Below, in pieces: positions 42,329 through 50,991 of a DNA stretch of 64,000 nt (the stretch's first letter is position 1; the number at the start of each line of letters is the position of its first letter). Location of the stretch: contig NZ_JAFDSS010000001.1 of NCBI RefSeq assembly GCF_017831975.1, forward strand, positions 2,542,001 through 2,606,000, read 5' to 3'. Position numbers and translations under genes: made by a program. The notes beneath the pieces were generated by a model. That model had not been told where the DNA came from. It did no database searches and worked only from the letters and a program-made list of their open reading frames with translations. The stretch comes from Microbacterium terrae (lineage in GTDB: Bacteria; Actinomycetota; Actinomycetes; Actinomycetales; Microbacteriaceae).

Positions 42329-42982
42329 ATGTCCGACGCCCTCATCCTCGACGCCCACGCGGTGCTGTGGTCGGGCGACCGCGACGCCGTCGCCGGGCGT
42401 CCGCTGCTCCTCCTCCTCCACGGCTACGGCGCCGACGAGCGCGATCTCCTCGGGCTGAGCGCCTATTTCCCCGAGGAGTTCACGGTCGCGAGCCTCGCGG
42501 CGCCGCTCGCGCCCCCGTGGCCGATGCCGGGCCGCTCGTGGTACCCGATCGACGGCCTCGACGGGCGCAATCCCGCCCACGTCACCGCGGCCGCGCAGGC
42601 CGTGATCGACTGGGTCGACGCGCATGCGGCGGATGCGGCATCCGTCGGTCTTCTCGGTTTCTCGCAGGGCGGTGCGGTCTCGCTCCAGGCGCTGCGCCTC
42701 CAGCCCGAGCGCTTCGCATTCGTCGTGAACCTCTCGGGCTACGCGACGCCGGGCGACCTCCCGGGCGACGCCGCCCTGGCCGAGGTGAAGCCGCCGGTCT
42801 TCTGGGGCCGCGGCACCGCCGACGACGTGATCCCCGAGTTCGTCATCGAGCACAGCACGACGTGGCTCCCCGAGCACGTCGACCTGAGCGGGCGGGTGTA
42901 CCCGGGGCTCACCCACAGTGTGTCGGAGGCCGAGATCGCCGACGTGCGGGTGTTCCTCGAGAAGCAGCTCGAGCGGGCCTGA
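42329..42982 (+). CDS. Phospholipase/carboxylesterase-family alpha/beta hydrolase
   Basis: 217 residues. LLLLLHGYGADERDLLGL forms the oxyanion region, nucleophile Ser112 sits in LGFSQGGAVS, the acid is Asp165 or Asp166 (GTADDVIP) and the base is His196 (YPGLTHSVS). The size and motifs match YpfH-type carboxylesterases. The substrate is unknown. ATG 42329 follows AGGATGAGG. It is divergent from the NUDIX-like gene with 133 bp between. Confidence 0.88.
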   Translation: MSDALILDAHAVLWSGDRDAVAGRPLLLLLHGYGADERDLLGLSAYFPEEFTVASLAAPLAPPWPMPGRSWYPIDGLDGRNPAHVTAAAQAVIDWVDAHAADAASVGLLGFSQGGAVSLQALRLQPERFAFVVNLSGYATPGDLPGDAALAEVKPPVFWGRGTADDVIPEFVIEHSTTWLPEHVDLSGRVYPGLTHSVSEAEIADVRVFLEKQLERA

Positions 42983-43018
42983 CACCGGATTCCCAGCCCG
43001 ATCGGCCACATCTTCCGC

Positions 43019-43245
43019 TATGGTTGACGGGCTCCTGTCCCGAGTGTGAGGAACACCGTTGAAGCTGATCGACGCGTCCGCGATCTGAATCCGCGCTGAT
43101 CCGTCGATCCCGACGGTCCGCGACATCCATCGCGCCGACCGTCGATCCGGCCGCTTCCTCCTCGGCAGCTGCACGCCTCCCATCGGGGCGCCTCCGAGGT
43201 GATCGCCGGCTCCGCCGTCAGCGCACGTCTGACCCAGGAGGCCTC
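43019..43245 (+). promoter_or_regulatory. Putative attenuator leader of the ABC-F gene
   Basis: A -10 candidate TATGGT (43019-43024) is followed by a leader of about 215 bases. It holds a nine-codon open frame, a hairpin of 8+4 bp (CGACGGTC 43111-43118 with GACCGTCG 43137-43144, and CGCG/CGCG inside), and two copies of GCCTCC (43175-43180, 43190-43195) complementary to the GGAGGC that contains the ABC-F ribosome site (43237-43242). This layout fits ribosome-mediated attenuation. Confidence 0.5.
43059..43088 (+). CDS. Leader peptide MKLIDASAI upstream of ABC-F
   Basis: TTG start with GAGGAA 5 bases upstream (43048-43053), eight further codons and a TGA. The peptide is nine residues. It ends 157 bp before the ABC-F ATG. 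Drug-stalled translation of such an upstream frame is known to induce many ribosome-protection genes; for this peptide it is an inference. Confidence 0.45.
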   Translation: MKLIDASAI

Positions 43246-44961
43246 ATGCCGACCCACACCCTTTCTCCATCCATCGTCCTCGACCGCGTCTCGTTCACCT
43301 GGCCCGACGGCACCACCGCGCTCACCGACCTCTCCGGGTCGTTCGGCACGGGCCGCACCGGCCTCGTCGGACGCAACGGATCGGGGAAGTCCACCCTGCT
43401 GCGCATCGTCGCGGGCGAACTCGCCCCTGCCGCAGGTCACGTCATCGCGAACGACGACGTCGCCTATCTTCCGCAGCGGCTGACGCTCGACGTCGAACGC
43501 GCCGTCGCCGACCTGCTCGGCGTCGGCGACACGCTCCGCGCCCTGCGCGCGATCGAGTCGGGCGACGTCGACCCGCGTCACTTCGACGCGGTCGGCTCCG
43601 ACTGGGACGTCGAGGCGCGCTCGCACGCGGCCCTCGCCGAAGCCGGCCTCGCACCCGACATGCTCGACCGCCGCGTCGGCGAGCTGTCGGGCGGCGAGGC
43701 GGTGCTCACCGCCATCGCCGGCATCCGGCTGCGCGGTGCGCCGATCACACTGCTCGACGAGCCCACCAACAACCTCGATCGCGATGCGCGGGCGCGGCTG
43801 TACGACATGGTGCGCGGATGGCGCGGCGCACTCGTCGTGGTGAGCCACGACGTCGCCCTCCTCGAGCTGGTCGACGACACCGCCGAGCTGTACGGCAGCG
43901 AGCTGTCGGTGTTCGGCGGACCGTACTCGCAGTGGCGGGCGTGGCTCGACGCCGAGCAGGGTGCCGCGCGCGACGCCGAACGGGCGGCGCGTCAGGCCCT
44001 CCGCCGCGAGAAGCGCGAGCGCATCGAGGCCGAGACCACGATCGCGCGGCGCGCGGCGATGGGCCGCAAGGCCCAGCTCGAGAAGCGCGTGCCGCCGATC
44101 GTGGCGGGCAATCTCCAGCGGGCCGCGCAGGTCTCGGCCGGCAAGCTCCGCGGCGAGAAGGCGGACCGTGAGGCGACGGCGAGGCAGAGCCTCGACGCCG
44201 CCGAGCGGCGGGTGCGCGACGACGACCTCGTGAAGATCGACCTGCCCGATCCGGGCGTGCCCGCGGGGCGACGCATCCTGACCCTGGCCGACGGTGCGCG
44301 GTCGTGGACCGTGCAGGGCCCCGAGCGCGTGGCGCTCGTCGGCGCGAACGGCGCCGGCAAGACGACGCTGCTCGAGCAGCTGCTCACCCCCGCCGCCCCG
44401 ACGGCCTCGCCGGCACCCTCGCCGGGGGCTTCTGTGCCTAATGCAGGACGGACGCAGCGCGACGCCGACGGGACCCCCGGAATTCCGGGGGTCCCCGAAG
44501 CGCCCGCCGCATCCATCCTGAGTACGGCACGCGGGCAACTGCACACCGACCGCGTCGGGTATCTGCCGCAGCGGGTGGACGGGCTCGACGAGGATGCCTC
44601 GGTGCTCGAGAACGTCGCCCGTGCGGCGCCGGGCGTGAGCACGGTCGACCTGCGCAACCGCCTGGCGCGCTTCCTCATCCGGGGCGCGATGGTCGATCGC
44701 CCGGTGTCGGCGCTGTCGGGAGGCGAGCGGTTCCGCGTCGCCCTGGCGCGCCTGCTCCTGACCGACCCGCCGCCGCAGCTGCTGGTGTTCGACGAGCCGA
44801 CGAACAACCTCGACCTCGACACGGTCGATCAGCTGGTCTCGGCTCTCGCCGCCTATCGGGGCGCGGTGCTCGTGGTGAGCCACGACGACGCATTCCTGAA
44901 GCGGCTCGGCGTCGACCTCGTGCTCGATCTCGATCGCGACGGCACGCTCACCGAGCAGTGA
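43246..44961 (+). CDS. ABC-F family ATPase (ribosome-protection type)
   Basis: 571 residues with two ATPase domains and no membrane segments. NBD1 has Walker A GRNGSGKST (Lys49), LSGGEAVLTAIA and LLDEPTNNLD. An Arg/Ala/Glu-rich interdomain linker spans about 235-325. NBD2 has GANGAGKTT, LSGGERFRVALARLLL and VFDEPTNNLDLD. ABC-F proteins act on the ribosomal exit site; many give resistance to macrolides, lincosamides or pleuromutilins. NBD2 contains an unusual 40-45-residue Pro/Ala/Ser insertion soon after Walker A, encoded around a perfect 26-bp palindrome at 44470-44495. The structured leader upstream suggests inducible expression. Confidence 0.9.
   Translation: MPTHTLSPSIVLDRVSFTWPDGTTALTDLSGSFGTGRTGLVGRNGSGKSTLLRIVAGELAPAAGHVIANDDVAYLPQRLTLDVERAVADLLGVGDTLRALRAIESGDVDPRHFDAVGSDWDVEARSHAALAEAGLAPDMLDRRVGELSGGEAVLTAIAGIRLRGAPITLLDEPTNNLDRDARARLYDMVRGWRGALVVVSHDVALLELVDDTAELYGSELSVFGGPYSQWRAWLDAEQGAARDAERAARQALRREKRERIEAETTIARRAAMGRKAQLEKRVPPIVAGNLQRAAQVSAGKLRGEKADREATARQSLDAAERRVRDDDLVKIDLPDPGVPAGRRILTLADGARSWTVQGPERVALVGANGAGKTTLLEQLLTPAAPTASPAPSPGASVPNAGRTQRDADGTPGIPGVPEAPAASILSTARGQLHTDRVGYLPQRVDGLDEDASVLENVARAAPGVSTVDLRNRLARFLIRGAMVDRPVSALSGGERFRVALARLLLTDPPPQLLVFDEPTNNLDLDTVDQLVSALAAYRGAVLVVSHDDAFLKRLGVDLVLDLDRDGTLTEQ
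44470..44495. repeat. Perfect 26-bp palindrome inside the ABC-F gene
   Basis: The half-site GGGACCCCCGGAA is followed directly by its exact reverse complement, with no spacer. It is translated as part of GTPGIPGVP in the NBD2 insertion. Confidence 0.9.
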
Positions 44962-44966
44962 CCCCC

Positions 44967-45005
44967 GCCGCGGCATCCGTTCGACGTTCGAGCGGATGCC
45001 GCGGC
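44967..45005 (+). terminator. Hairpin after the ABC-F gene
   Basis: GCCGCGGCATCCG (44967-44979) pairs perfectly with CGGATGCCGCGGC (44993-45005); the 13-base loop can extend the pairing. It lies 5 bp after the ABC-F stop and before the Lhr start, again built on the GGATGCC word. Confidence 0.65.
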
Positions 45006-45061
45006 AGCCTCGATGTGCGCGCAACCACCCCGATGTCGGCGTCCGCGAGCAAGATGGAGGG

Positions 45062-48000
45062 GTGGCGGATGTGCTGGAGCGGTTCGGACCTGCGACGCAG
45101 GACTGGTTCCGCGGCGCGTTCCGGGGCCCGACCGACGCACAGATCGGCGCGTGGAAGGCGATCTCGGCCGGCAAGCACGCGCTCGTGGTCGCACCGACCG
45201 GGTCGGGCAAGACCCTGTCGGCGTTCCTGTGGGCGATCGACCGGGTGTTCCGCGAGAAGGCTCCCGCCGAATCGCCGCCGCGCGCGGCGAAGGGGGCGAA
45301 GGGACGGACGAAGACGGATGCCGCGCCCACGCGCATCCTCTACATCTCGCCGCTGAAGGCGCTCGGCGTCGACGTGGAGCGCAACCTCCGATCGCCGCTG
45401 GTCGGCATCGGCCAGTCGGCGCGCCGGCTCGGCATCGAGGTGCCTGGCGTCACCGTCGGGGTGCGCTCGGGCGACACCCCGGCCGGCGATCGCCGCAAGC
45501 TCGTGTCGTCACCGCCCGACATCCTCATCACGACGCCCGAGTCGCTGTACCTGATGCTCACGAGTCGCGCGGGCGAGACGCTGCGCGACGTGCACACCGT
45601 CATCATCGACGAGGTGCACGCGGTCGCCGCGACCAAGCGCGGAGCCCACCTGGCCGTGAGCCTCGAGCGTCTCGACGCACTTCGGCGCTCGTTCGACCCG
45701 AAGGCCGAACCGGCGCAGCGCATCGGCCTCTCGGCGACCGTTCGGCCGATCGACGAGGTCGCCCGATTCCTCGGCGGTGCCGAGCCGGTCGAGATCGTGG
45801 CCCCGCGGGCGAGCAAGGCGTTCGACATGAAGGTCGTCGTGCCGATCGACGACATGCTCAACCCTCCGCCGCCACCGAGTCCGTACACGAGCGACGCGAG
45901 CCGAGGCGAGCCGCGTGCCGACGACGCTCCGGCGATCGACGAGGACTGGTTCGCCGACGGCTCCTCGACAGGCTCGGGGGGCGGTCGCGTGAGCGGGGCC
46001 GGCGAGACCGAGATGACCGGGTCGGTCTGGCCGCACGTGGAGGAGGCGATCGTCGACCGCATCCTGCAGCAGCGCTCCACGATCGTGTTCTGCAACTCGC
46101 GTCGCCTCGCCGAGCGCCTCACCGGGCGGCTCAACGAGATCTACTCCGAGCGGCTGGGGCTCGACCTTCCCGACCAGACCGTGCCGGCGGCGATGATGGC
46201 GCAGGCCGGTGCGACCGCCGGCGCCGACCCGGTGCTCGCCAAGGCCCACCACGGGTCGGTGTCGAAGGAGCAGCGCGCGCAGGTCGAGGAGGAGCTCAAG
46301 TCGGGCGTGCTCCGCTGCGTCGTCGCCACCTCGAGCCTCGAACTCGGCATCGACATGGGCGCGGTCGACCTCGTGATCCAGGTCGAGGCCCCGCCGAGTG
46401 CGGCGTCGGGACTGCAGCGCATCGGTCGCGCCGGGCATCAGGTGGGCGAGGTCAGCCGGGCGGCGCTGTTCCCCAAGCACCGGGGCGACGTGCTCCACAC
46501 TGCGATCGTCACCGAGCGCATGCTCGCCGGCCAGATCGAGGCCATCGCGATCCCGCAGAACCCGCTCGACATCCTGGCGCAGCAGACCATCGCCGCGGCG
46601 GCGATCGCCCCGCTCGACGTCGAGGGCTGGTACGAGACGCTCAAGCGCAGCGCCCCGTTCCGCTCGCTCCCCCGCTCGGCGTACGAGGCGACGCTCGATC
46701 TGCTCGCGGGGCGGTTCCCGTCCGACGAGTTCGCGGAGCTGCGCCCGCGTGTCATCTGGGACCGCGACCTGGGAGTCCTCACGGGCCGCCCCGGTTCGCA
46801 GCACATCGCGGTGACGAGCGGCGGCACCATTCCCGATCGGGGCCTGTTCGGCGTCTTCGTCGCGGGCGAATCGCAGAACGCCCGCGTGGGCGAGCTCGAC
46901 GAGGAGATGGTCTACGAGTCGCGCGTCAACGACGTCTTCACCCTCGGCACCACCAGCTGGCGCATCACCGAGATCACGCACGACCGGGTGAACGTCGTAC
47001 CGGCCTTCGGGCAGCCCGGCAAGGTGCCGTTCTGGCACGGCGACGGCATCGGCCGCCCCGCCGAACTCGGCGAAGCCCTCGGCAAGTTCTCGCGCGAGGT
47101 CTCGACCGCCTCTCCCGACAAGAGCTCCTCCCGCCTCGCCGACGCCGGCCTCGACGCGTACGCGCAAGACAATCTGCTGGCCTATCTCGCCGAGCAGCGT
47201 GAGGCGACCGGCACGCTTCCGACCGATCGCCAGCTCACCGTCGAGCGCGGTCGCGACGAGGTCGGCGACTGGCGCATCATCCTGCATTCCCCGTACGGCA
47301 TGCAGGTGCACGCGCCCTGGGCGCTGGCGGTGAACGCCCGGATCCGCGAGCGCCTGGGCGTCGAGGGCTCGGCGGTGGCGAGCGACGACGGCATCATCGC
47401 GCGGGTTCCGGATGCCGCGGCCGAGCCGCCGGGCGCCGACCTCTTCGTCTTCGACGCCGACGAGCTCGAGCAGATCGTCACCGACGAGGTCGGCGGATCG
47501 GCGCTGTTCGCCTCGCGGTTCCGCGAGTGCGCGGCGCGGGCGCTGCTCATGCCCCGGCGCAACCCCGGCCGTCGTACACCGCTGTGGCAGCAGCGCCAGC
47601 GCTCCGCACAGCTGCTCGAGGTCGCGCGCCGGTACCCGACGTTCCCGATCATCCTCGAGACGCTGCGCGAGGTGTTGCAGGACGTCTACGACGTTCCGGC
47701 GCTCCTGCGGATCACCCGGAGCATCGCCGACCGCCGCATCCGGCTCATCGAGACCGAGCCCGCCCAGCCGTCGCCGTTCGCGCGCGACCTGCTGTTCGGG
47801 TACGTCGGCGCGTTCATGTACGAGGGCGACTCCCCGCTCGCCGAGCGACGCGCCGCCGCGCTGTCGGTCGATCCGGCGCTGCTCAGCGAGCTGCTCGGCA
47901 AGATCGAGATGCGGGAGCTCCTCGATCCCGACGTCATCGCCCAGTTCGAGCGCGAGGCGCAGCGCCTCGACCCGGAGCGTCGCGCGCGCGGCCTCGAGGG

Positions 48001-49942
48001 CGTCGCCGACCTGCTCCGCGTGCTCGGGGCGATGGATCCGGGCGAGGTCGCGGCACGGCTGGAGGCGGATGCATCGTCTCGCTCAGCGACCGATCCCGCG
48101 ACAGATCCCCGGTCGCCGAACGAGCACCGCAGCGACGACACCGACCGCACCCCGCACGCGACCGACGCCGAGGCGTCCGCCCATCTCGACGCCCTCATCG
48201 CCGCACGCCGCGCGGTGCCCGTCACGATCGCCGGGACGGCACGCGTCGCGGCGATCGAAGATGCGGGGCGCCTGCGCGATGCGCTGGGCGTGCCGCTCCC
48301 CGTCGGCATCCCCACCGCGTTCCTCGAGCCGGTGCCCGATCCGCTCGGCGACCTGGTCGCCCGCCATGCGCGCACGCACGGTCCGTTCACGGCCGAGGCG
48401 GTCGCGACGCGACTGGGCGTCGGGGTTGCTGTCGCCCGGCACACGCTGCAGCGCCTCGAGTCGCACGGACGCGTGACGAGCGGGTTCTTCCTGCCCGAGT
48501 CGCCGGGCGACTCGGGATCGCGCGCCGACGAGACCGAGTGGTGCGACACCGAGGTGCTGCGCCGCCTGCGGATGCGCTCGCTCGCCGCGATCCGGGGCAG
48601 TGTCGAGCCGGTGCCACGCGAGGCGTATGCCCGGTTCCTCCCCGGCTGGCAGCACCTCACGCGCCCGCTCGAGGGGATCGACGGCGTGGCCGCGGTCATC
48701 GAGCAGCTCGCCGGGGTGCCGATCCCGGCGAGCGCGTGGGAGTCGCTCGTCCTCCCCTCGCGCGTGGCCGACTACACCCCCGCGATGCTCGACGAGCTCA
48801 CCTCGACCGGCGAGGTGGCGTGGTCGGGGCACGGCGCGCTCCCCGGTCGCGACGGCTGGATCGCCCTGCACCCCGCCGACGCCGCGACGCTGAGCCTCGC
48901 GCCGCCGACCGACGACGAGATCGCACCCGGGTCACTCGACGCGCAGCTGCTCGCCGCACTCGACGGCGGCGGGGCGTACTTCGCCGCTCAGCTGCGTGCG
49001 ATCAGCGGCGCCGAGAACGACCTGGCGGTGGTCGAGGCGCTCTGGCGCCTCACCTGGTCGGGGCGTGTCACGAACGACACGTTCGCCCCGGTGCGCACCC
49101 TCGTGGGGGGCGGGTCGCAGGCGCATCGCACCACGCGCAAGGCACCGCGCGCCCGGATGTACCGAGGTGCGGCGGTGCGCACGGTCGCGGCAGCCGTCCC
49201 TCCCCGTCCGCCCGCGATCGGCGGCCGGTGGTCGCTGCTGCCCGAGGCGGAGCCGGATGCTGCGCTGCGCGCGACCGCCACCGCGAGCATGCTGCTCGAC
49301 CGGTACGGCGTCGTCACGCGCGGCGCGGTGCAGGCCGAGGGCGTTCCCGGCGGCTTCGCACAGGCGTATCGCGTGCTCGCCGGATTCGAGGAGGCCGGGC
49401 ACTGCCGCCGCGGGTACGTCATCGAGAAGCTCGGCGCGGCCCAGTTCGCCGCGTCGTCGACGGTCGACCGGCTGCGCGAGTTCGCCGCTCTCGCCGATCC
49501 GCCGCCGCGGCGCGCGATCACCCTGGCTGCGACCGACCCGGCCAATCCGTACGGCGCCGCGCTCGCATGGCCAGCTCTCGAGGGGGTCGGACACCGCCCC
49601 GGGCGCAAGGCCGGCGGGCTCGTCGTGCTCGTCGACGGCACGCTCGTGCTCTACGTCGAGCGCGGCGGGAAGTCGGCCCTGGCCTTCACCGGCGACGAGG
49701 CCATGATCGCCGCCGCGGCGAACGACCTCGTCGCGACAGCACGGATGCGCAGACTCGACACGATCACCGTCGAACAGGTCAACGGAGCGTTCATCCACGG
49801 CACGGGGTGGGGCAGGGCGCTGCGTGCCGCGGGATTCGTCGAGTCCCCGCGCGGGCTGACCCTGCGCCGTCAGACGGCGGGCGACGCGATCCGGCAGGCG
49901 GCGGCGCAGCCGCCCGGGGGGCGCGAGGCGTCGCGTGCCTGA
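45062..49942 (+). CDS. lhr: Lhr-type ATP-dependent DNA/RNA helicase
   Basis: 1626-residue superfamily 2 helicase. Walker A is APTGSGKT (Lys50), the DEVH box is IIDEVHAVAATKRGAHL, and later come SATVRPIDEVARFLGG, FCNSRRLAERL, TSSLELGIDMGAVD and the QRIGRAGHQVG motif VI. The Lhr-core winged-helix part and the long Lhr C-terminal extension follow; Lhr works in DNA repair. GTG 45062 reproduces the family N-terminus (ADVLERFGPATQDWFRGAF); a longer reading would start inside a hairpin. Two low-complexity insertions, one repeat-derived (48075-48139), interrupt it. Overlaps the Nei2 gene by 8 bp. Confidence 0.94.
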   Translation: MADVLERFGPATQDWFRGAFRGPTDAQIGAWKAISAGKHALVVAPTGSGKTLSAFLWAIDRVFREKAPAESPPRAAKGAKGRTKTDAAPTRILYISPLKALGVDVERNLRSPLVGIGQSARRLGIEVPGVTVGVRSGDTPAGDRRKLVSSPPDILITTPESLYLMLTSRAGETLRDVHTVIIDEVHAVAATKRGAHLAVSLERLDALRRSFDPKAEPAQRIGLSATVRPIDEVARFLGGAEPVEIVAPRASKAFDMKVVVPIDDMLNPPPPPSPYTSDASRGEPRADDAPAIDEDWFADGSSTGSGGGRVSGAGETEMTGSVWPHVEEAIVDRILQQRSTIVFCNSRRLAERLTGRLNEIYSERLGLDLPDQTVPAAMMAQAGATAGADPVLAKAHHGSVSKEQRAQVEEELKSGVLRCVVATSSLELGIDMGAVDLVIQVEAPPSAASGLQRIGRAGHQVGEVSRAALFPKHRGDVLHTAIVTERMLAGQIEAIAIPQNPLDILAQQTIAAAAIAPLDVEGWYETLKRSAPFRSLPRSAYEATLDLLAGRFPSDEFAELRPRVIWDRDLGVLTGRPGSQHIAVTSGGTIPDRGLFGVFVAGESQNARVGELDEEMVYESRVNDVFTLGTTSWRITEITHDRVNVVPAFGQPGKVPFWHGDGIGRPAELGEALGKFSREVSTASPDKSSSRLADAGLDAYAQDNLLAYLAEQREATGTLPTDRQLTVERGRDEVGDWRIILHSPYGMQVHAPWALAVNARIRERLGVEGSAVASDDGIIARVPDAAAEPPGADLFVFDADELEQIVTDEVGGSALFASRFRECAARALLMPRRNPGRRTPLWQQRQRSAQLLEVARRYPTFPIILETLREVLQDVYDVPALLRITRSIADRRIRLIETEPAQPSPFARDLLFGYVGAFMYEGDSPLAERRAAALSVDPALLSELLGKIEMRELLDPDVIAQFEREAQRLDPERRARGLEGVADLLRVLGAMDPGEVAARLEADASSRSATDPATDPRSPNEHRSDDTDRTPHATDAEASAHLDALIAARRAVPVTIAGTARVAAIEDAGRLRDALGVPLPVGIPTAFLEPVPDPLGDLVARHARTHGPFTAEAVATRLGVGVAVARHTLQRLESHGRVTSGFFLPESPGDSGSRADETEWCDTEVLRRLRMRSLAAIRGSVEPVPREAYARFLPGWQHLTRPLEGIDGVAAVIEQLAGVPIPASAWESLVLPSRVADYTPAMLDELTSTGEVAWSGHGALPGRDGWIALHPADAATLSLAPPTDDEIAPGSLDAQLLAALDGGGAYFAAQLRAISGAENDLAVVEALWRLTWSGRVTNDTFAPVRTLVGGGSQAHRTTRKAPRARMYRGAAVRTVAAAVPPRPPAIGGRWSLLPEAEPDAALRATATASMLLDRYGVVTRGAVQAEGVPGGFAQAYRVLAGFEEAGHCRRGYVIEKLGAAQFAASSTVDRLREFAALADPPPRRAITLAATDPANPYGAALAWPALEGVGHRPGRKAGGLVVLVDGTLVLYVERGGKSALAFTGDEAMIAAAANDLVATARMRRLDTITVEQVNGAFIHGTGWGRALRAAGFVESPRGLTLRRQTAGDAIRQAAAQPPGGREASRA
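48075..48139. repeat. Degenerate ERIC-like repeat pair inside lhr
   Basis: CGTCTCGCTCAGCGACCG faces CGGTCGCCGAACGAGC...AGCGACGAC, recognisable as a decayed inverted pair. It is translated in frame as a Ser/Asp/Pro/Thr-rich segment between the helicase core and the C-terminal region. Confidence 0.65.
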
Positions 49943-50732
49943 GGGCGACACCGTCTTCCGCACCGCCCGCCGCCTCGATGCAGCCCTCCGAGGCGGCCTG
50001 GTCACGCGGTTCGAACTGCGCGTCCCGCAGGCGGCCACCGTCGATCTCACCGGGCGCACCGTGCACGGGGTCGCCTCGCAGGGCAAGCATCTGCTGCACC
50101 GGATCGGAGACCAGACCCTCCACACCCACCTGAAGATGGAGGGCGAGTGGCACGTCTACCGCCGGGGCGAGCGCTGGCGGGCAGCGGGCCTCCGCGCACG
50201 CGCCGTCGTCGGGGCCCGGGCGCCCGACGGAGCCGAGTTCGAGACCGTGGGGTTCGACCTGGCCGACATCCGCGTGGTGCCGACATCCGACGAGGACCTG
50301 CTGGTCGGCCACCTCGGCCCCGACCCGCTCTCGGAGCACTGGGGGCCGGCCGATGCGGCGGAGGCATCGAGGCGCCTCGCCGCCGACACCCGGCCGATCC
50401 ATGTCGCGCTTCAGGATCAGCGCAGCGTCGCCGGGTTCGGCAACGAGTACGCGAACGAGATCCTCTTCGTGCGCGGCATCCTGCCCACCACACCGGCCGA
50501 CACGGTCGACGCCGCCGCGGTCATCGACCTCGGCGCCCGCATGATCATGGCCAACCGGGATCGCGCGGACCGCACCTTCACCGGCGATGCACGGCCCGGC
50601 CGCACCACGTGGGTCTACCGCCGTGAAGGGCGTCCGTGCCGGCGGTGCGGCACGCAGATCCGGGGCGGACACCTCGGCGCCGATCCGACGCGCGAGCGCA
50701 TCGTCTTCTGGTGCCCGCGCTGCCAGGTGTGA
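49935..50732 (+). CDS. nei2: Nei2-type Fpg/Nei DNA glycosylase
   Basis: 265 residues. After Met removal, Pro2 and Glu3 (PEGDTVFRTARRL) form the catalytic N-terminus for base excision and beta/delta-elimination; Lys51 (GKHLL) is the second catalytic residue. The zinc finger has Cys235, Cys238, Cys260 and Cys263. The VAGFGNEYANEILF helix-two-turn-helix motif is present. It removes oxidised pyrimidines. GTG 49935 overlaps the lhr stop (GTGCCTGA), and the Lhr-Nei2 pair is common in actinobacteria, implying joint work in DNA repair. Confidence 0.92.
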   Translation: MPEGDTVFRTARRLDAALRGGLVTRFELRVPQAATVDLTGRTVHGVASQGKHLLHRIGDQTLHTHLKMEGEWHVYRRGERWRAAGLRARAVVGARAPDGAEFETVGFDLADIRVVPTSDEDLLVGHLGPDPLSEHWGPADAAEASRRLAADTRPIHVALQDQRSVAGFGNEYANEILFVRGILPTTPADTVDAAAVIDLGARMIMANRDRADRTFTGDARPGRTTWVYRREGRPCRRCGTQIRGGHLGADPTRERIVFWCPRCQV

Positions 50733-50802
50733 TCACGCCCCACGGAACGGACGAAGTGTCGTCGTGAACCGCGCCCGGCACCGCCTCGAGGGGCACCCGC
50801 CC

Positions 50803-50884
50803 GGAAACAGCGCGGTTTCCTGTCCGTCACACAACTCCGGACGATCTGTCCTGCCGCGCCCCGAGGGGCCCCGGATCGTCCGGA
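50803..50884. promoter_or_regulatory. Candidate operators upstream of the polyamine-type operon
   Basis: GGAAAC (50803-50808) and its inverse GTTTCC (50815-50820) come first. Then TCCGGACGATCTGTCC (50836-50851) and CCGGATCGTCCGGA (50871-50884) form an 11-bp perfect inverted pair, TCCGGACGATC/GATCGTCCGGA. The second box type recurs around the pucR gene at 60904-60915 and 61003-61017. The pair could also fold as a hairpin after nei2. The 259-bp gap has an AT-rich patch ATATTGAATT near 50931. Confidence 0.5.
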
Positions 50885-50991
50885 CTCGACGTCCGCCGCG
50901 TTGCGGCCACGGGGTGCGCCATATTGAATTCCCGTACACATCCACCGTCCGCGCAACGTCGCGCGGAACCCGAACGGGAGGACCACATCAG

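Noticed and set aside
43024-43029. TTGACG as a -35 element for the ABC-F gene
   Set aside because: No acceptable -10 lies 16-18 bases downstream, and no AT-rich WhiB7-type box precedes it; TATGGT overlapping it fits better.
44996-45061. Upstream in-frame ATG for lhr
   Set aside because: The extra residues would come from the right arm of the hairpin at 44967-45005 and the family N-terminus begins at GTG 45062.
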